Assembly: GCA_005778405.1 (NCBI GenBank)
Contig: SXOA01000180.1
Span: 62,001 to 126,000 of the forward strand
DNA from: Planctomycetaceae bacterium
Lineage (GTDB): Bacteria > Planctomycetota > Planctomycetia > Pirellulales > Pirellulaceae
Length of the DNA: 64,000 nt
Reading direction: 5' to 3'
The notes under the pieces were generated by a model, which did no database searches, had not been told where the DNA came from, and saw only the letters and a program-made list of their open reading frames with translations. Made by a program: the position numbers and the translations under genes. Positions 1 through 7,827 of this stretch are shown in pieces. Position 1 is the first letter of the stretch, and every line of letters starts with the position of its first letter.

Positions 1-2
1 AT

Positions 3-125
3 AGCCTCTCCAGCGTCGTTGCCCGCCATTCCAAGGAGATTGACGAGTACATTCAGACTCATGGTCCGATGACACGAGAAGAAGTGGTCGAGAAGGCGTT
101 GACCAAGCTCCTTTCGGAAGTGTGA
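3..125 (+). CDS. C-terminal fragment of an unidentified protein, cut by the window edge
   Basis: An open frame enters from the left edge and ends at a TGA at 123-125, giving the last 40 residues of a protein. The tail contains PMTREEVVEKALTKLLSEV, which reads like an amphipathic helix, and its composition is normal for a coding region. No family can be assigned from so short a piece; a small helical DNA-binding or antitoxin-like protein is possible, but that is only a guess. The next gene starts 70 bases downstream on the same strand. Confidence 0.5.
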   Translation, partial: SLSSVVARHSKEIDEYIQTHGPMTREEVVEKALTKLLSEV

Positions 126-195
126 CCGACAGCTATCAAGTTTGCGGGGTTGCGGTCTTCTCGCCGCATTGTCTTTCCGCAACATGTTTTGAGTT

Positions 196-1620
196 ATGAA
201 AGCTCTTCAATCGCCACTGTTTTGGATCGTCGCTGCAGCCGCCGTTGCCGTATTGGTTGTGATAGGCGTCGGGATAGGTGCTGCGATCAAAAATGCTCGT
301 CGCGATCCTCCAGGATTTCTGGATTACATCAAGAATCCGGAGTTGTGGCACGAACTGGAAAGGGAACGGGCGGAGGAGCCTGACCTGGATGCGGCACAGA
401 AATGGGATGACCAGCAGATCGAGGCCGCAGTGCGGCGTTTTGTCTTTGAAGACGGCAGCCGGCGGGATCGCCGCGTTCTATCGTCGCTCGGGCCAAAGAC
501 GACCGCTGCATTGCTGAAACTCCTGGCGGACAACTCTGTCCGTTCAAAGTTGTTGAACGGGTCCGACCTCCCCTTCAGCCAAGTTTGTGAATTGCTTAGC
601 GAGAATCCGTCCGCCGCCGCAGTTCCTTCACTCGTTCCTTTTCTCGAAGCAAAGTCGAAGGAGATTCGCAAGGAGGCGGCCCTCGTGCTCGGGACAATTG
701 GCACGGACGCAGTCGTTCCTTCGGTGCGAACAGCGCTACAGGATTCCGATGAGTATGTCCGTTCTTACGCGCTGATAGGCCTGTTGCGAGCAAGCGAAAA
801 AAAGCGGCTGGGAGATGCTTGCCGCCAAGAGCTGTTTTCCGACGTCCAGCAATTGATTTCGGAAGGCAAGAATTCCGCCTATGCTCGTCTGCTGTTGGAA
901 ATGAACAAGGACAAGGCAACTGAGTTTTTTCTTTCAGACACCATTCTCACCCCCAATAACGAGTCCTTGCACGATGTTTTGGCAGCACTCAATGAAAGGG
1001 AAATCCTAGTTCCCCGAGATCGGCTCCTCTTGCTGATCAAGCAGTTGGCGGCGACTTCGCTGAAGTATCCTCATGACTATCAGCTTGGCGAAGCTCTATG
1101 CAGCTTGGGGAAGCACGAGAACGCTGAAGACCGAACTACACTTGAGCGATACTTGTCACACTCGGAGAAGAGAGTCACCGAAGGTGCCGCAAACGGCATG
1201 CTTGTCTCGCACGGACTGAATGGGTTCTCGGATCGCATCTGGAAGGCGGAAGGGACGGCCGCTCTCGCGCAGCCGCAGCGAAACTACCTGGCCGTCATGG
1301 TGCTCGACGCAGAAGTCCGCAACGGCGGGTTCTCCCAGTATTTCTTCAACTCCAGTGGAGACGATTGGAAGACGGCGCTCTCGGGTCTGGAGACAATGGG
1401 GTCAAAGGAGCGACTCGCCATCTTAAAGAAAACTCTGGCGAAGTTTAACAAATCGAGCCCCTCCGAAAACCGAAACCAGCGAATGGAGCAGCTTGCGAAG
1501 ATAGAGAGTGGGAAAGATTCTGTATTTAATGAGCTGAATACCAGGTACTATGAATGTGAAGAGAATCTTGAGGTCTTGATGATGCATTACGTTCTTAGGA
1601 ACGCCGAGGCGTTCCGCTAG
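196..1620 (+). CDS. Membrane-anchored HEAT-repeat protein with C-terminal DUF4375 (DMP19-like) domain
   Basis: 474 residues. Residues of about 7-32 form one hydrophobic segment followed by KNARRD, which suggests an N-terminal membrane anchor. Residues of about 90-330 are helical and contain HEAT-type units, for example VPSLVPFLEAKSKEIRKEAA followed by VVPSVRTALQDSDEYVRSYA. The C-terminal 110 residues carry NGGFSQYFFNSSGDDW, the signature of the DUF4375/DMP19 family (DMP19 itself is known as a DNA-mimic protein of Neisseria; whether that applies here is unknown). The body probably acts as a protein-interaction scaffold at the membrane. The domain assignment is fairly firm; the role is not known. 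It appears monocistronic, with only a broken gene behind it. Confidence 0.75.
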   Translation: MKALQSPLFWIVAAAAVAVLVVIGVGIGAAIKNARRDPPGFLDYIKNPELWHELERERAEEPDLDAAQKWDDQQIEAAVRRFVFEDGSRRDRRVLSSLGPKTTAALLKLLADNSVRSKLLNGSDLPFSQVCELLSENPSAAAVPSLVPFLEAKSKEIRKEAALVLGTIGTDAVVPSVRTALQDSDEYVRSYALIGLLRASEKKRLGDACRQELFSDVQQLISEGKNSAYARLLLEMNKDKATEFFLSDTILTPNNESLHDVLAALNEREILVPRDRLLLLIKQLAATSLKYPHDYQLGEALCSLGKHENAEDRTTLERYLSHSEKRVTEGAANGMLVSHGLNGFSDRIWKAEGTAALAQPQRNYLAVMVLDAEVRNGGFSQYFFNSSGDDWKTALSGLETMGSKERLAILKKTLAKFNKSSPSENRNQRMEQLAKIESGKDSVFNELNTRYYECEENLEVLMMHYVLRNAEAFR

Positions 1621-1651
1621 TCACTGAGTTCATTGAGGGGAGCACAATCCC

Positions 1652-1795
1652 ATGGACCTTTACCGTCGCACATTTCTCCGCGGAACTGGCGTTGCTCTGG
1701 CGCTGCCACCGTTCGATCCATTGGTCCCGCGAACGGCACGCGCGGCTGAAGCCGCCGTCCCTCGCCGCGGCCGCGACGCTTCGACCTTGGAATGA
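1652..1795 (+). pseudogene. Remnant of a DUF1552 gene (Tat-type signal region only)
   Basis: An ATG opens a 47-codon frame whose product begins MDLYRRTFLRGTGVALALPP and continues through LVPRTARAAEAA before a TGA. This is the typical N-terminus of planctomycete DUF1552 proteins, with an RR-x-FL twin-arginine signal; the family is usually several hundred residues long. Here the frame stops just after the signal region and the following 80 bases contain no continuation in any frame, only two palindromes (GGACCATGGTCC at 1819-1830 and a CCGGC/GCCGG stem at 1829-1842). I infer a deletion or rearrangement that removed the body of the gene. The alternative, a short genuine exported peptide, is less likely. 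Confidence 0.6.
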
Positions 1796-1875
1796 TTCAT
1801 CATTCGGACCTCCAGAGTGGACCATGGTCCGGCCCCCGCCGGTATCCGAGAAATCTGGGTCATCGCAGTTCTTTG

Positions 1876-3084
1876 TTACCAGTCCTGCCGCACAAAGTCG
1901 CTCAGGACATCGGCAGCAGTGCGGAGTTGGCCCACATCGAGCCATTCGTCGCAGGTGTGGGCCTGGTCGATGCTGCCGGGGCCGAAGACCACGGTCGGGC
2001 TGCCGGTGATGGCATATTGCGGGCCGTTGGTGCCAAAGGGAACGCCGATGCGTTCGCCGGGACCGTCATGCTGGCGGATTACCTCCCCCAGGCGTTCGCA
2101 GAGCGGGCCGTTGGCATCGTCGTTCAGGCCGAAGGATTGCAGAAAGGGAGCGTCGTGGGTGACCGGTGTGCCAGCGGCCACGACGGAGTTCACATAGTCC
2201 ACCGCATGGCGATAAGCGGTTTCCGGATTTTCGCCAGGAAGGACGCGGCGGTCGATTTCGATGGTGCACTTGTCGGGGACGGTGTTCACGCTGACGCCGC
2301 CATTGATGAGGCCGACGCTGAGCGTGGGATGGCCGACCAAGGGATGCTGAGACAGATGCGGAACCACGTCGCGGGAATAGGTCTCCAGCACCTGCAGCAC
2401 GCGGGCCATATGGTAGAAGGCGTTGTCCCCCAGATGCGGCTGCGAACTGTGGGTTGCCACGCCGCCGGTGTGGCATCGCCAACGAACGGCACCTTTATGA
2501 GCGACCACGACATTCAGCTTGGTGGGCTCGGCGACGATGGTGGCGTCGGGAACACGGGGCAAAAGCTTGGAGTGGAGGTCCGGTAGCTTCCCGCGGAAGA
2601 GGTTGGCCAGGTGGAGTGCGCCGCTATAGCCGTGCTCCTCGTTAATTGTGCAAGCCAGAACAACGGTGGGCCGCTTGCGTGGTTTGCTTTCCGCAAGACG
2701 AGCCAGGGCGGTGATCATGGCGGCCATGCCCCCCTTGATGTCGCAGGCCCCGCGGCCATAAATCCGGCCATCCCTGACTTCCGCCTTGAACGGGTCGATG
2801 GTCATGCCGTCGATGGGGACGGTGTCCTGATGGGCTTCCAGCAGCAGGATCTTGCCCCCTTTCTCCGGCGACTTCGAGCCATCGATGCGGGCGATGAAGT
2901 TGTCCCGCAGCGGGGCGACCGTGAACCGCTCCCAGGCGATGCCCAGGCGGGTGAACAGCTCTTCCAGATAGTTGGTGACGCGGTGCTCGTAATAAATGTC
3001 TTCGCCGCCGACGCTGCGGCCCATCGGGTTCACGCTGGGAATGCGGACCAGATCCTGCAGAGTCTCGACTACATCAATGCTCAT
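1876..3084 (-). CDS. M20-family metallopeptidase (ArgE/DapE-like deacylase)
   Basis: A 402-residue zinc amidohydrolase. Visible metal-site motifs are EAHQDTVP, YGRGACDIKGGMAAM, NEEHGYSGA and the later VAEPT, followed by the dimerisation lid region. The family includes acetylornithine deacetylase, succinyl-diaminopimelate desuccinylase and carboxypeptidase G2-like enzymes; substrate cannot be read from sequence. I place the start at MSIDVVETLQ because GAGGA lies 5-6 bases before that ATG; a longer reading from 3111 adds nine residues without a better site. The gene is 63 bases downstream of the DSD1-type enzyme on the same strand and may be cotranscribed with it, which would suggest amino-acid turnover. 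Confidence 0.85.
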   Translation of the reverse strand: MSIDVVETLQDLVRIPSVNPMGRSVGGEDIYYEHRVTNYLEELFTRLGIAWERFTVAPLRDNFIARIDGSKSPEKGGKILLLEAHQDTVPIDGMTIDPFKAEVRDGRIYGRGACDIKGGMAAMITALARLAESKPRKRPTVVLACTINEEHGYSGALHLANLFRGKLPDLHSKLLPRVPDATIVAEPTKLNVVVAHKGAVRWRCHTGGVATHSSQPHLGDNAFYHMARVLQVLETYSRDVVPHLSQHPLVGHPTLSVGLINGGVSVNTVPDKCTIEIDRRVLPGENPETAYRHAVDYVNSVVAAGTPVTHDAPFLQSFGLNDDANGPLCERLGEVIRQHDGPGERIGVPFGTNGPQYAITGSPTVVFGPGSIDQAHTCDEWLDVGQLRTAADVLSDFVRQDW

Positions 3085-3147
3085 GGTTTCCTCGCAATGG
3101 GGCGAGGACATTTTAGCCGATAAATGGGGGGGCGTGGGGGCGGAGTG

Positions 3148-4242
3148 TTACGCCAGTTTGCCCCGCCCTTGCAGCGGCCAGATGGCTTCGATGCGGCTGC
3201 CGCGGAGGGCATAGAACTGGTCGTGCAGGACGTTGGTGAAGTCGCTGTAGCCGGGAATGATTTCCAGCCGGTCACCGATGCGAATGTTCTGGGCCTTAGG
3301 GGCAAGGATGAGCGTGCCATGCTCGGCGCTCAGACCCTTGACCTCGATGTCGTTGCGGCCGTCGATAAAGGGCATCGCCATTTCCATGTTCATCGTCTTG
3401 CGGCCGGCGTCGATGATGGCTCGTTCAGGTGCCGGCCGACTGACGACGGTGGCGACGACTTTGAGCGCGAGCTGGAAGGCCGAAATGTGGCATTTGCGGC
3501 GATAGAAAGCATCCATGAAGATCGCGCCCCCTGCTTCGATTTCGGTCACGCCGGGATGCTGCAGCGAAATGGGGAAGGAGCCAGTGCCGCCGCAGGAAAC
3601 GATGGGACAAGGGATGCCGTTTGCGACCAGAAGGTCGCGCGTGGAAATGAGCTGTGCTAAAGCCGCACGGATGCGAGTTTCTTTTTCTGCCTGGTCTTCG
3701 ACCGTGACGAGATGCCCTTCCCAGCCCATGACGCCGGCCAGTTCAATCCCCGGTAGAGATTTCGCCTCCTTGGCGAGTGCGAGCAAGGGCTCTCCAGGAA
3801 GGATTCCTGCCCGGTTCATGCCGACGTTGATTTCCAGCACCGCTCGGACTCGCAGGCCAGCGGCTTGCATAGCCACGCTGATGGGGCGGGCCTGATCCAT
3901 GTGGTCGATGCAGAAGACGGGGTCCGCAGTACGGCGGAGTGCGACGAGGCGAGCAACCTTTTGCGGGCCGACCAGTTCATTGGCAATGAGCAGGTCCTTG
4001 ATACCAGCCGCCGCGAAAACCTCTGCTTCGCCGAGCTTGGCACATGTGAGGCCAATGGCACCAGCTGCGATAAGCTTGCGCCCCACATCGACCGATTTAT
4101 GGCACTTTGCATGTGGCCGCCAGCCAACCCCCTGCCGGCGGCAAGCCGCGGCCATTTCACGAATGTTAGACTCCATCGCATCCAAATCGACGCAAAGCGC
4201 GGGAGTATCGAGATCATTGACCGACGCGCCGACGAGTGACAT
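3148..4242 (-). CDS. DSD1-family PLP enzyme (D-threonine aldolase / D-serine dehydratase-like)
   Basis: 364 residues with the fold type III arrangement of this family: LDTPALCVDLDAMESNI at the N-terminus, then RPHAKCHK, whose lysine is the expected PLP-binding residue, and a C-terminal beta domain with LSAEHG. Family members are metal-activated aldolases or dehydratases of D-3-hydroxyamino acids. The second metal motif, usually His-x-Cys or His-x-Asp, aligns with GYSDFTNVLHD here, so the histidine position appears to be tyrosine while the Asp is kept. Substrate is therefore uncertain. The M20 peptidase gene follows 63 bases downstream. Confidence 0.8.
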   Translation of the reverse strand: MSLVGASVNDLDTPALCVDLDAMESNIREMAAACRRQGVGWRPHAKCHKSVDVGRKLIAAGAIGLTCAKLGEAEVFAAAGIKDLLIANELVGPQKVARLVALRRTADPVFCIDHMDQARPISVAMQAAGLRVRAVLEINVGMNRAGILPGEPLLALAKEAKSLPGIELAGVMGWEGHLVTVEDQAEKETRIRAALAQLISTRDLLVANGIPCPIVSCGGTGSFPISLQHPGVTEIEAGGAIFMDAFYRRKCHISAFQLALKVVATVVSRPAPERAIIDAGRKTMNMEMAMPFIDGRNDIEVKGLSAEHGTLILAPKAQNIRIGDRLEIIPGYSDFTNVLHDQFYALRGSRIEAIWPLQGRGKLA

Positions 4243-4328
4243 GCGAAGCTCCGCAATCCATGGGGCAAGGTAGAAGCCTCTTATATCAGCCGCACAGTCG
4301 GGTGACTATGAGGGCGGGAGTTCCGCGG

Positions 4329-5276
4329 TTAATCGGCGTTTGAGGTCCGCCTAAAGGCGGGACTCCAGCAGGCGAGCCCGACGAGCATGAGCAGGCAGAA
4401 GCTAGTTAGGCCGGTGAGCGGCAGCATCGAAATCCACGTTAGGGTGGCTGCGGCGAGGAGGACAGGGCGGGAGAAGCGGTTCCAGATAAGGAAGGGGAAC
4501 AGGAGCTGAGTCCAAGCGATGAAATGGGTCCAGGCGTTGAGGAGAAACTCGCTGCCACGGAGCGCCGAAAGGTCCAGCGGGCGGGAATGCGTTTGGGCGA
4601 TGAGTTGCCAGGCGGCTGCGCCGTCCCACCAGGCGTCTCCATAGGTTTTGGAGAGGGCCATCATGAGATAAACAGCGGCGAAGTGGACCTGCATCAAGCG
4701 GAGGCTGAGGTTGGCGAGGAAGGAGGGTTCATCCCTGTGGATGAAGTAGGCAAAAGGCTGCGAGGGAAGGATGGGCCTGAGCAGCGCATCCAGGGAGAAC
4801 CGCGCTCCCGCGGGCGCAATGCACAGGTACAGGAGCATGAACACCAGGACCGGCTCAACTTGCCCGCTGATAACGGGAGCCCGATTGGTGATCGCCAGCG
4901 TGGCCAGAGCGGTAACTGCAGCGGACGAACGGCTGAAGAGACCGAGCGTGAGCGAGAGGGCGGCGACGAGGCCGCAAGCATGGATGATCCAAAGAGTCGC
5001 CGGCGAGCTCACGACCGAGAGGTAGGTGGGATGAAATGTGCTCCCGCCCCCCAGGATCGCATCGACTGTTTGCGTTGGCAGCAGGCCATCCACTCCGAAC
5101 CAGCGAACCAGGTCGCCGGAGTAGCAAGCGAGATGCAGCAGCGCCATCAGGCCGACACCGATTCGCATTAGCGAAACCAGCGTGGGGTCTGCGGGCCGAA
5201 ACCAGAAGTCGTTCCAGACGCGGCCGAAGTCTTCTGTCCAGGAGGATTGTTTCGTAGTCGAGCAGGATGCACTCAT
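4329..5276 (-). CDS. HTTM domain membrane protein (gamma-carboxylase-like)
   Basis: 315 residues with several hydrophobic segments. DFWFRPADPTLVSLMRIGVG near the start followed by LVRWFGVDGLLP is the characteristic opening of HTTM proteins, bacterial relatives of vitamin K-dependent gamma-carboxylase; enzymatic activity is unproven for most bacterial members. The start codon overlaps the end of the upstream gene by four bases (ATGA), so translation is probably coupled. The last residues, SPAFRRTSNAD, are encoded by a palindromic repeat (4345-4369), so the authentic C-terminus may have been extended or replaced by repeat insertion. Confidence 0.8.
   Translation of the reverse strand: MSASCSTTKQSSWTEDFGRVWNDFWFRPADPTLVSLMRIGVGLMALLHLACYSGDLVRWFGVDGLLPTQTVDAILGGGSTFHPTYLSVVSSPATLWIIHACGLVAALSLTLGLFSRSSAAVTALATLAITNRAPVISGQVEPVLVFMLLYLCIAPAGARFSLDALLRPILPSQPFAYFIHRDEPSFLANLSLRLMQVHFAAVYLMMALSKTYGDAWWDGAAAWQLIAQTHSRPLDLSALRGSEFLLNAWTHFIAWTQLLFPFLIWNRFSRPVLLAAATLTWISMLPLTGLTSFCLLMLVGLACWSPAFRRTSNAD
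4345..4369 (+). repeat. Palindromic repeat, family A, copy 1
   Basis: A GTCCGCC/GGCGGGAC stem followed by ACTCCAGC. The 16-mer AAGGCGGGACTCCAGC (4354-4369) recurs at 28744-28759, and the two longer copies differ at only two positions over about 22 bases. Copy 1 lies inside the 3' end of the HTTM gene. Confidence 0.65.
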
Positions 5277-5989
5277 TGGGGCGGCGTGCTCCCTTGCAGT
5301 GGAGCCTGCTGATTGCGCGCGGTTTGCTTCACAATCACCGTCTCGCCATCTTCACCAATCAAGACGTCGGCAGCATAAATGGGAACATCGTAAGCCGCTG
5401 CCGTGGGTTCGAGCGGAAAGCCTGGGTTGAGTTCGGCCAATACTCGCGGCTGGCTCATGCGGCGGATGCAGCGAACGACGGCGCGAGGGAACTTTCCACT
5501 TTCAAGGCGATTCTCGACAATGATTGCCCGCCCCACCGCCTTGGCGATTTCGGCAGCCCTGGCCTCGCCGTCGGGCTCGGGCTCTCCCTCCTCGGGCACG
5601 CTGTCCTGAATGATTCTGGCCAAGGCCAGATAGCGGCGGCGGCTTTCAAGCCAGGGGGATTCGTCCGTGGGAAGGGACACGGTTTTGATCAGTTTTTGCC
5701 CGGCGAGGGGGCTCTCGGAGTCGGGATAAAGATCGACGAGCAGAATGGCGTCGTCGTCCACCTGCCGGCCGAGAGTGTGGTAATAGCGAATCGTGCCGGG
5801 GTCAAAGGCGAACCCTTGCGTGTAGGGAGCGAAAATGCTCACTAGGCGGCTGAGCATGGGGGAGCGGCGAAAGGCGGATGCCAGTACCACGAACACGCAG
5901 CAAAAGTGAATCAGAATGACAAGCGACAAGACGCTTCGCGTGACATCGGAGAGCGCGCCCGCAGCCGGCGGAGATTTGGAGGGAGACAT
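5273..5989 (-). CDS. Single-span membrane protein coupled to the HTTM gene
   Basis: 238 residues. A hydrophobic stretch at about residues 19-41 (SVLSLVILIHFCCVFVVLAS) is followed by a soluble domain with no family I recognise; it contains Arg/Glu-rich helices (WLESRRRYLALARIIQDSVP) and a Pro/Gln-rich tail. Its stop overlaps the HTTM start by four bases, so the two are almost certainly made together and may form a complex. The large soluble part might be outside the cytoplasm if the segment is an uncleaved signal anchor. Function unknown. Confidence 0.7.
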   Translation of the reverse strand: MSPSKSPPAAGALSDVTRSVLSLVILIHFCCVFVVLASAFRRSPMLSRLVSIFAPYTQGFAFDPGTIRYYHTLGRQVDDDAILLVDLYPDSESPLAGQKLIKTVSLPTDESPWLESRRRYLALARIIQDSVPEEGEPEPDGEARAAEIAKAVGRAIIVENRLESGKFPRAVVRCIRRMSQPRVLAELNPGFPLEPTAAAYDVPIYAADVLIGEDGETVIVKQTARNQQAPLQGSTPPQ

Positions 5990-6083
5990 GGCAGGAGCAA
6001 GCGGAGGGCAGAGTTGCGCCAGGGGATGGCGCGGCTCATACTAAGCTTAGGACACCGGCCAGCAAAGGCGACTTTGGGCGCAT

Positions 6084-6116
6084 AAAAAAACCGCTGCTCG
6101 AAACTCGAGAAGCGGT
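6084..6116 (-). terminator. Rho-independent terminator of the Cys-rich protein gene
   Basis: Read on the minus strand, ACCGCT pairs with AGCGGT and an inner CTCGA pairs with TCGAG around a three-base loop, followed directly by seven T residues. It lies 84 bases after the stop of the gene at 6200-6562 and fits that gene's transcript. Confidence 0.85.
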
Positions 6117-6199
6117 GATTTGGCTGATGAATTCCGCCTGCCAACGCCAACAGGGGAGGCACTGGCAGGTGGATAGCCGTGGTTACTTCAATGCCAAAG

Positions 6200-6562
6200 T
6201 TACTTGGCAGGGGCCGCGGGTGCCGCAGGAGCAGCGGGAGCGGCGGGAGCGGCCTTCGCAGGAGCGGCTGGGGCGGCCTTATCGCCACCGCAAGAGCCGG
6301 AGCACTTGCCCGAGCAGCTACCGCTGCAACGGCGACCACTGCACTTGCCGCTGCAATCCTTGCCGCTGCATTTGCTGCCATTGCATTTGCTACCATTGCA
6401 CTTGCTGCCGTGGCAACGGTCATGACCGCCGCAACGACGACCACTGCAACCGCTGCAGCTGCTTCCGCCGCCGAGCAGGCCGGCAGAGGCGTTGTCACTG
6501 AACATGGCGAAACCAACGATCGCGAAGAAAATCGCAATCCCAAGCACAACAATTCGGTTCAT
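6200..6562 (-). CDS. Secreted cysteine-rich repeat protein with Ala/Pro tail
   Basis: 120 residues. A signal peptide (MNRIVVLGIAIFFAIVGFAM, likely cut after ASA) leads into about 60 residues holding 13 cysteines at four- to five-residue spacing in CSGKC, GSKCNGSKC and GRRCSGSC units, with many Lys/Arg and a single GGHDRCHG. The end is an Ala-Pro tract (KAAPAAPAAPAAPAAPAK). GGAGG at 6571-6575 sits eight bases before the chosen ATG, which rules out a five-residue-longer start. No known family is recognised. Dense, regular cysteines in an exported protein suggest metal binding or disulfide cross-linking in the envelope; this is inference. It has its own terminator, so it is a single-gene unit. 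Confidence 0.75.
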   Translation of the reverse strand: MNRIVVLGIAIFFAIVGFAMFSDNASAGLLGGGSSCSGCSGRRCGGHDRCHGSKCNGSKCNGSKCSGKDCSGKCSGRRCSGSCSGKCSGSCGGDKAAPAAPAKAAPAAPAAPAAPAAPAK

Positions 6563-6920
6563 TCGGAAATCCTCCAATAAAGACTTACAGGTACCTTAAG
6601 CGTGAAAACTCTGATGCCGTCAGACTTCGGGCCTCGCTTCGTGACGGCGGGTCGAGCGAGGAACGACCAAAATCCTGCGAGCTTTCGCGCCCTACCACCC
6701 CGACGAAATCCCTGTTGCGAATCTTTGCGGGTTACGAAGGATATAGCGAAAACACAGGTTAGGATGCTAAGTTAGCATCCGATGGGCTGCTGTCAAGGGC
6801 CATAGTCAAAATGCACAGTTTGGGTGTATTCGGACTTCTGGGGTACTTATATCGTACTTTCCTTAGTTCCTAAAACTCTAGCACGAGTTTCCCAGCCAAA
6901 CGGGGCCAAGAAATAGAAAT
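6563..6920. other. Noncoding region upstream of the Cys-rich gene
   Basis: No plausible gene. It holds the ribosome binding site GGAGG (6571-6575), the perfect palindrome at 6762-6780, and an imperfect one around 6844-6856 (GTAC-TTATATC-GTAC). A convincing promoter hexamer pair could not be fixed. Confidence 0.5.
6762..6780. promoter_or_regulatory. Perfect 19-base palindrome, possible operator
   Basis: GGATGCTAA-G-TTAGCATCC is fully symmetric with nine-base arms and a one-base centre. It lies about 200 bases upstream of the Cys-rich gene start. The symmetry suits a dimeric regulator; no regulator is identified. Confidence 0.4.
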
Positions 6921-6949
6921 GGCTCGCCTCGCAGCGAGCCTAGTTTTTT
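6921..6949. terminator. GC hairpin with flanking A/T tracts, probable terminator
   Basis: GGCTCGC pairs with GCGAGCC around CTCGCA. On the plus strand it is followed by TAGTTTTTT; on the minus strand by ATTTCTATTTCTT. It begins about 50 bases after the stop of the minus-strand lipoprotein gene and probably ends that transcript, although the better T run is on the plus strand. Confidence 0.6.
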
Positions 6950-6997
6950 CATCGTAACAATTGACTGTTATTTGGCTTACGACAAACCGAAGCGATT

Positions 6998-7708
6998 CTA
7001 TCGCTGCTTTGAAGAATCCCTTTTTCGGGTGGGAACCCTCGCTTGTTCCGGTTCGCTGTTGACTGGAACCTGTTCGACGGGAGCTGTCTGCTCTGCGGCC
7101 GCAATCGCTTCCTGCTGCTTCCGCATCATGTCATCGGGGTCTTCAAAATTGAGAAACTGGGGCTGTGTACCCGGCGTCAGCTCCGCAGCAAACCCAGCGA
7201 CTCGCCAGCCGACGGCCTCCTTGCGAAGGACCCAGACGACCTCGTAACTGGCCTTGGTGCCGTCGGACAGGAGTTCGGTCCAGAGGCTGCTGACATGTGC
7301 TCCCTTGGGATTGTTCTTCAGGAACTTGGGCTTGGCGACCTGGAACTGAAGGTCGGGAAGGGCTTCGCCGTTCACATCGATCTTGTGCTTCGCGGTGGCG
7401 GCACGTGCGGTCGACGTCAAAAGTCCGGCCGTTGTTTGAGGATCGCCGGCGCGGCGAGCTTCCAGGAAGGCAGTAACAACCTCATCCGGAGACGCATCAG
7501 GCGAAATATCCAGTTCCACGGGCGTTGCCGTAGAAAAGGAAGGAGCCGTGGTGGTTTCTCGTTTGTCGCCGGTTGTATTGTCGGCAGCAGCCAATTCGGC
7601 AGCCTGTTCCGCGTCGGTCGCCGGGCCAGAGGCGGCCGGCTGGCCACCGCAACCGACAAGTCCCAAACCAAGGCTAACCAAAGCCACAATCGCCAAAATG
7701 CGTTTCAT
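6998..7708 (-). CDS. Lipoprotein of unknown function
   Basis: 236 residues. The N-terminus MKRILAIVALVSLGLGLVGC is a lipoprotein signal with the lipobox LVGC, so the mature protein should start at the cysteine and be lipid-anchored. The mature part begins with a Gly/Ala/Thr-rich linker, then SPDEVVTAFLEARRAGDPQT and a compact domain ending GWRVAGFAAEL, which looks like an NTF2/SnoaL-like small-molecule or protein-binding fold, though I cannot confirm that. The start is set by the signal; the longer frame from 7777 would place 23 charged residues before it. A hairpin terminator lies downstream. Confidence 0.7.
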   Translation of the reverse strand: MKRILAIVALVSLGLGLVGCGGQPAASGPATDAEQAAELAAADNTTGDKRETTTAPSFSTATPVELDISPDASPDEVVTAFLEARRAGDPQTTAGLLTSTARAATAKHKIDVNGEALPDLQFQVAKPKFLKNNPKGAHVSSLWTELLSDGTKASYEVVWVLRKEAVGWRVAGFAAELTPGTQPQFLNFEDPDDMMRKQQEAIAAAEQTAPVEQVPVNSEPEQARVPTRKRDSSKQR

Positions 7709-7827
7709 TGGGGAGTCCGTTCCTCGCTGAGTTGTCGCCGGGTCACGCCGGCCCGTGAATCGAGCGAAGTGTGGCAAGATTGGGAGCGGGAGTCAAGGCG
7801 AATTGCCGCGGCAAAGTCGCGTCTCCG

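Noticed and set aside
1792-2586. 264-codon plus-strand frame opposite the M20 peptidase
   Set aside because: Antisense to a gene with intact metal-site motifs.
6200-6480. The GC-rich regular repeat considered as a CRISPR array
   Set aside because: Units are 12-15 bases, contiguous and in frame without unique spacers; it is a coding repeat.
5911-6552. Ala/Val-rich minus-strand frame overlapping the Cys-rich gene
   Set aside because: It is a shifted reading of the repetitive Cys-rich coding region and has no ribosome binding site; the chosen frame has a signal peptide and GGAGG.
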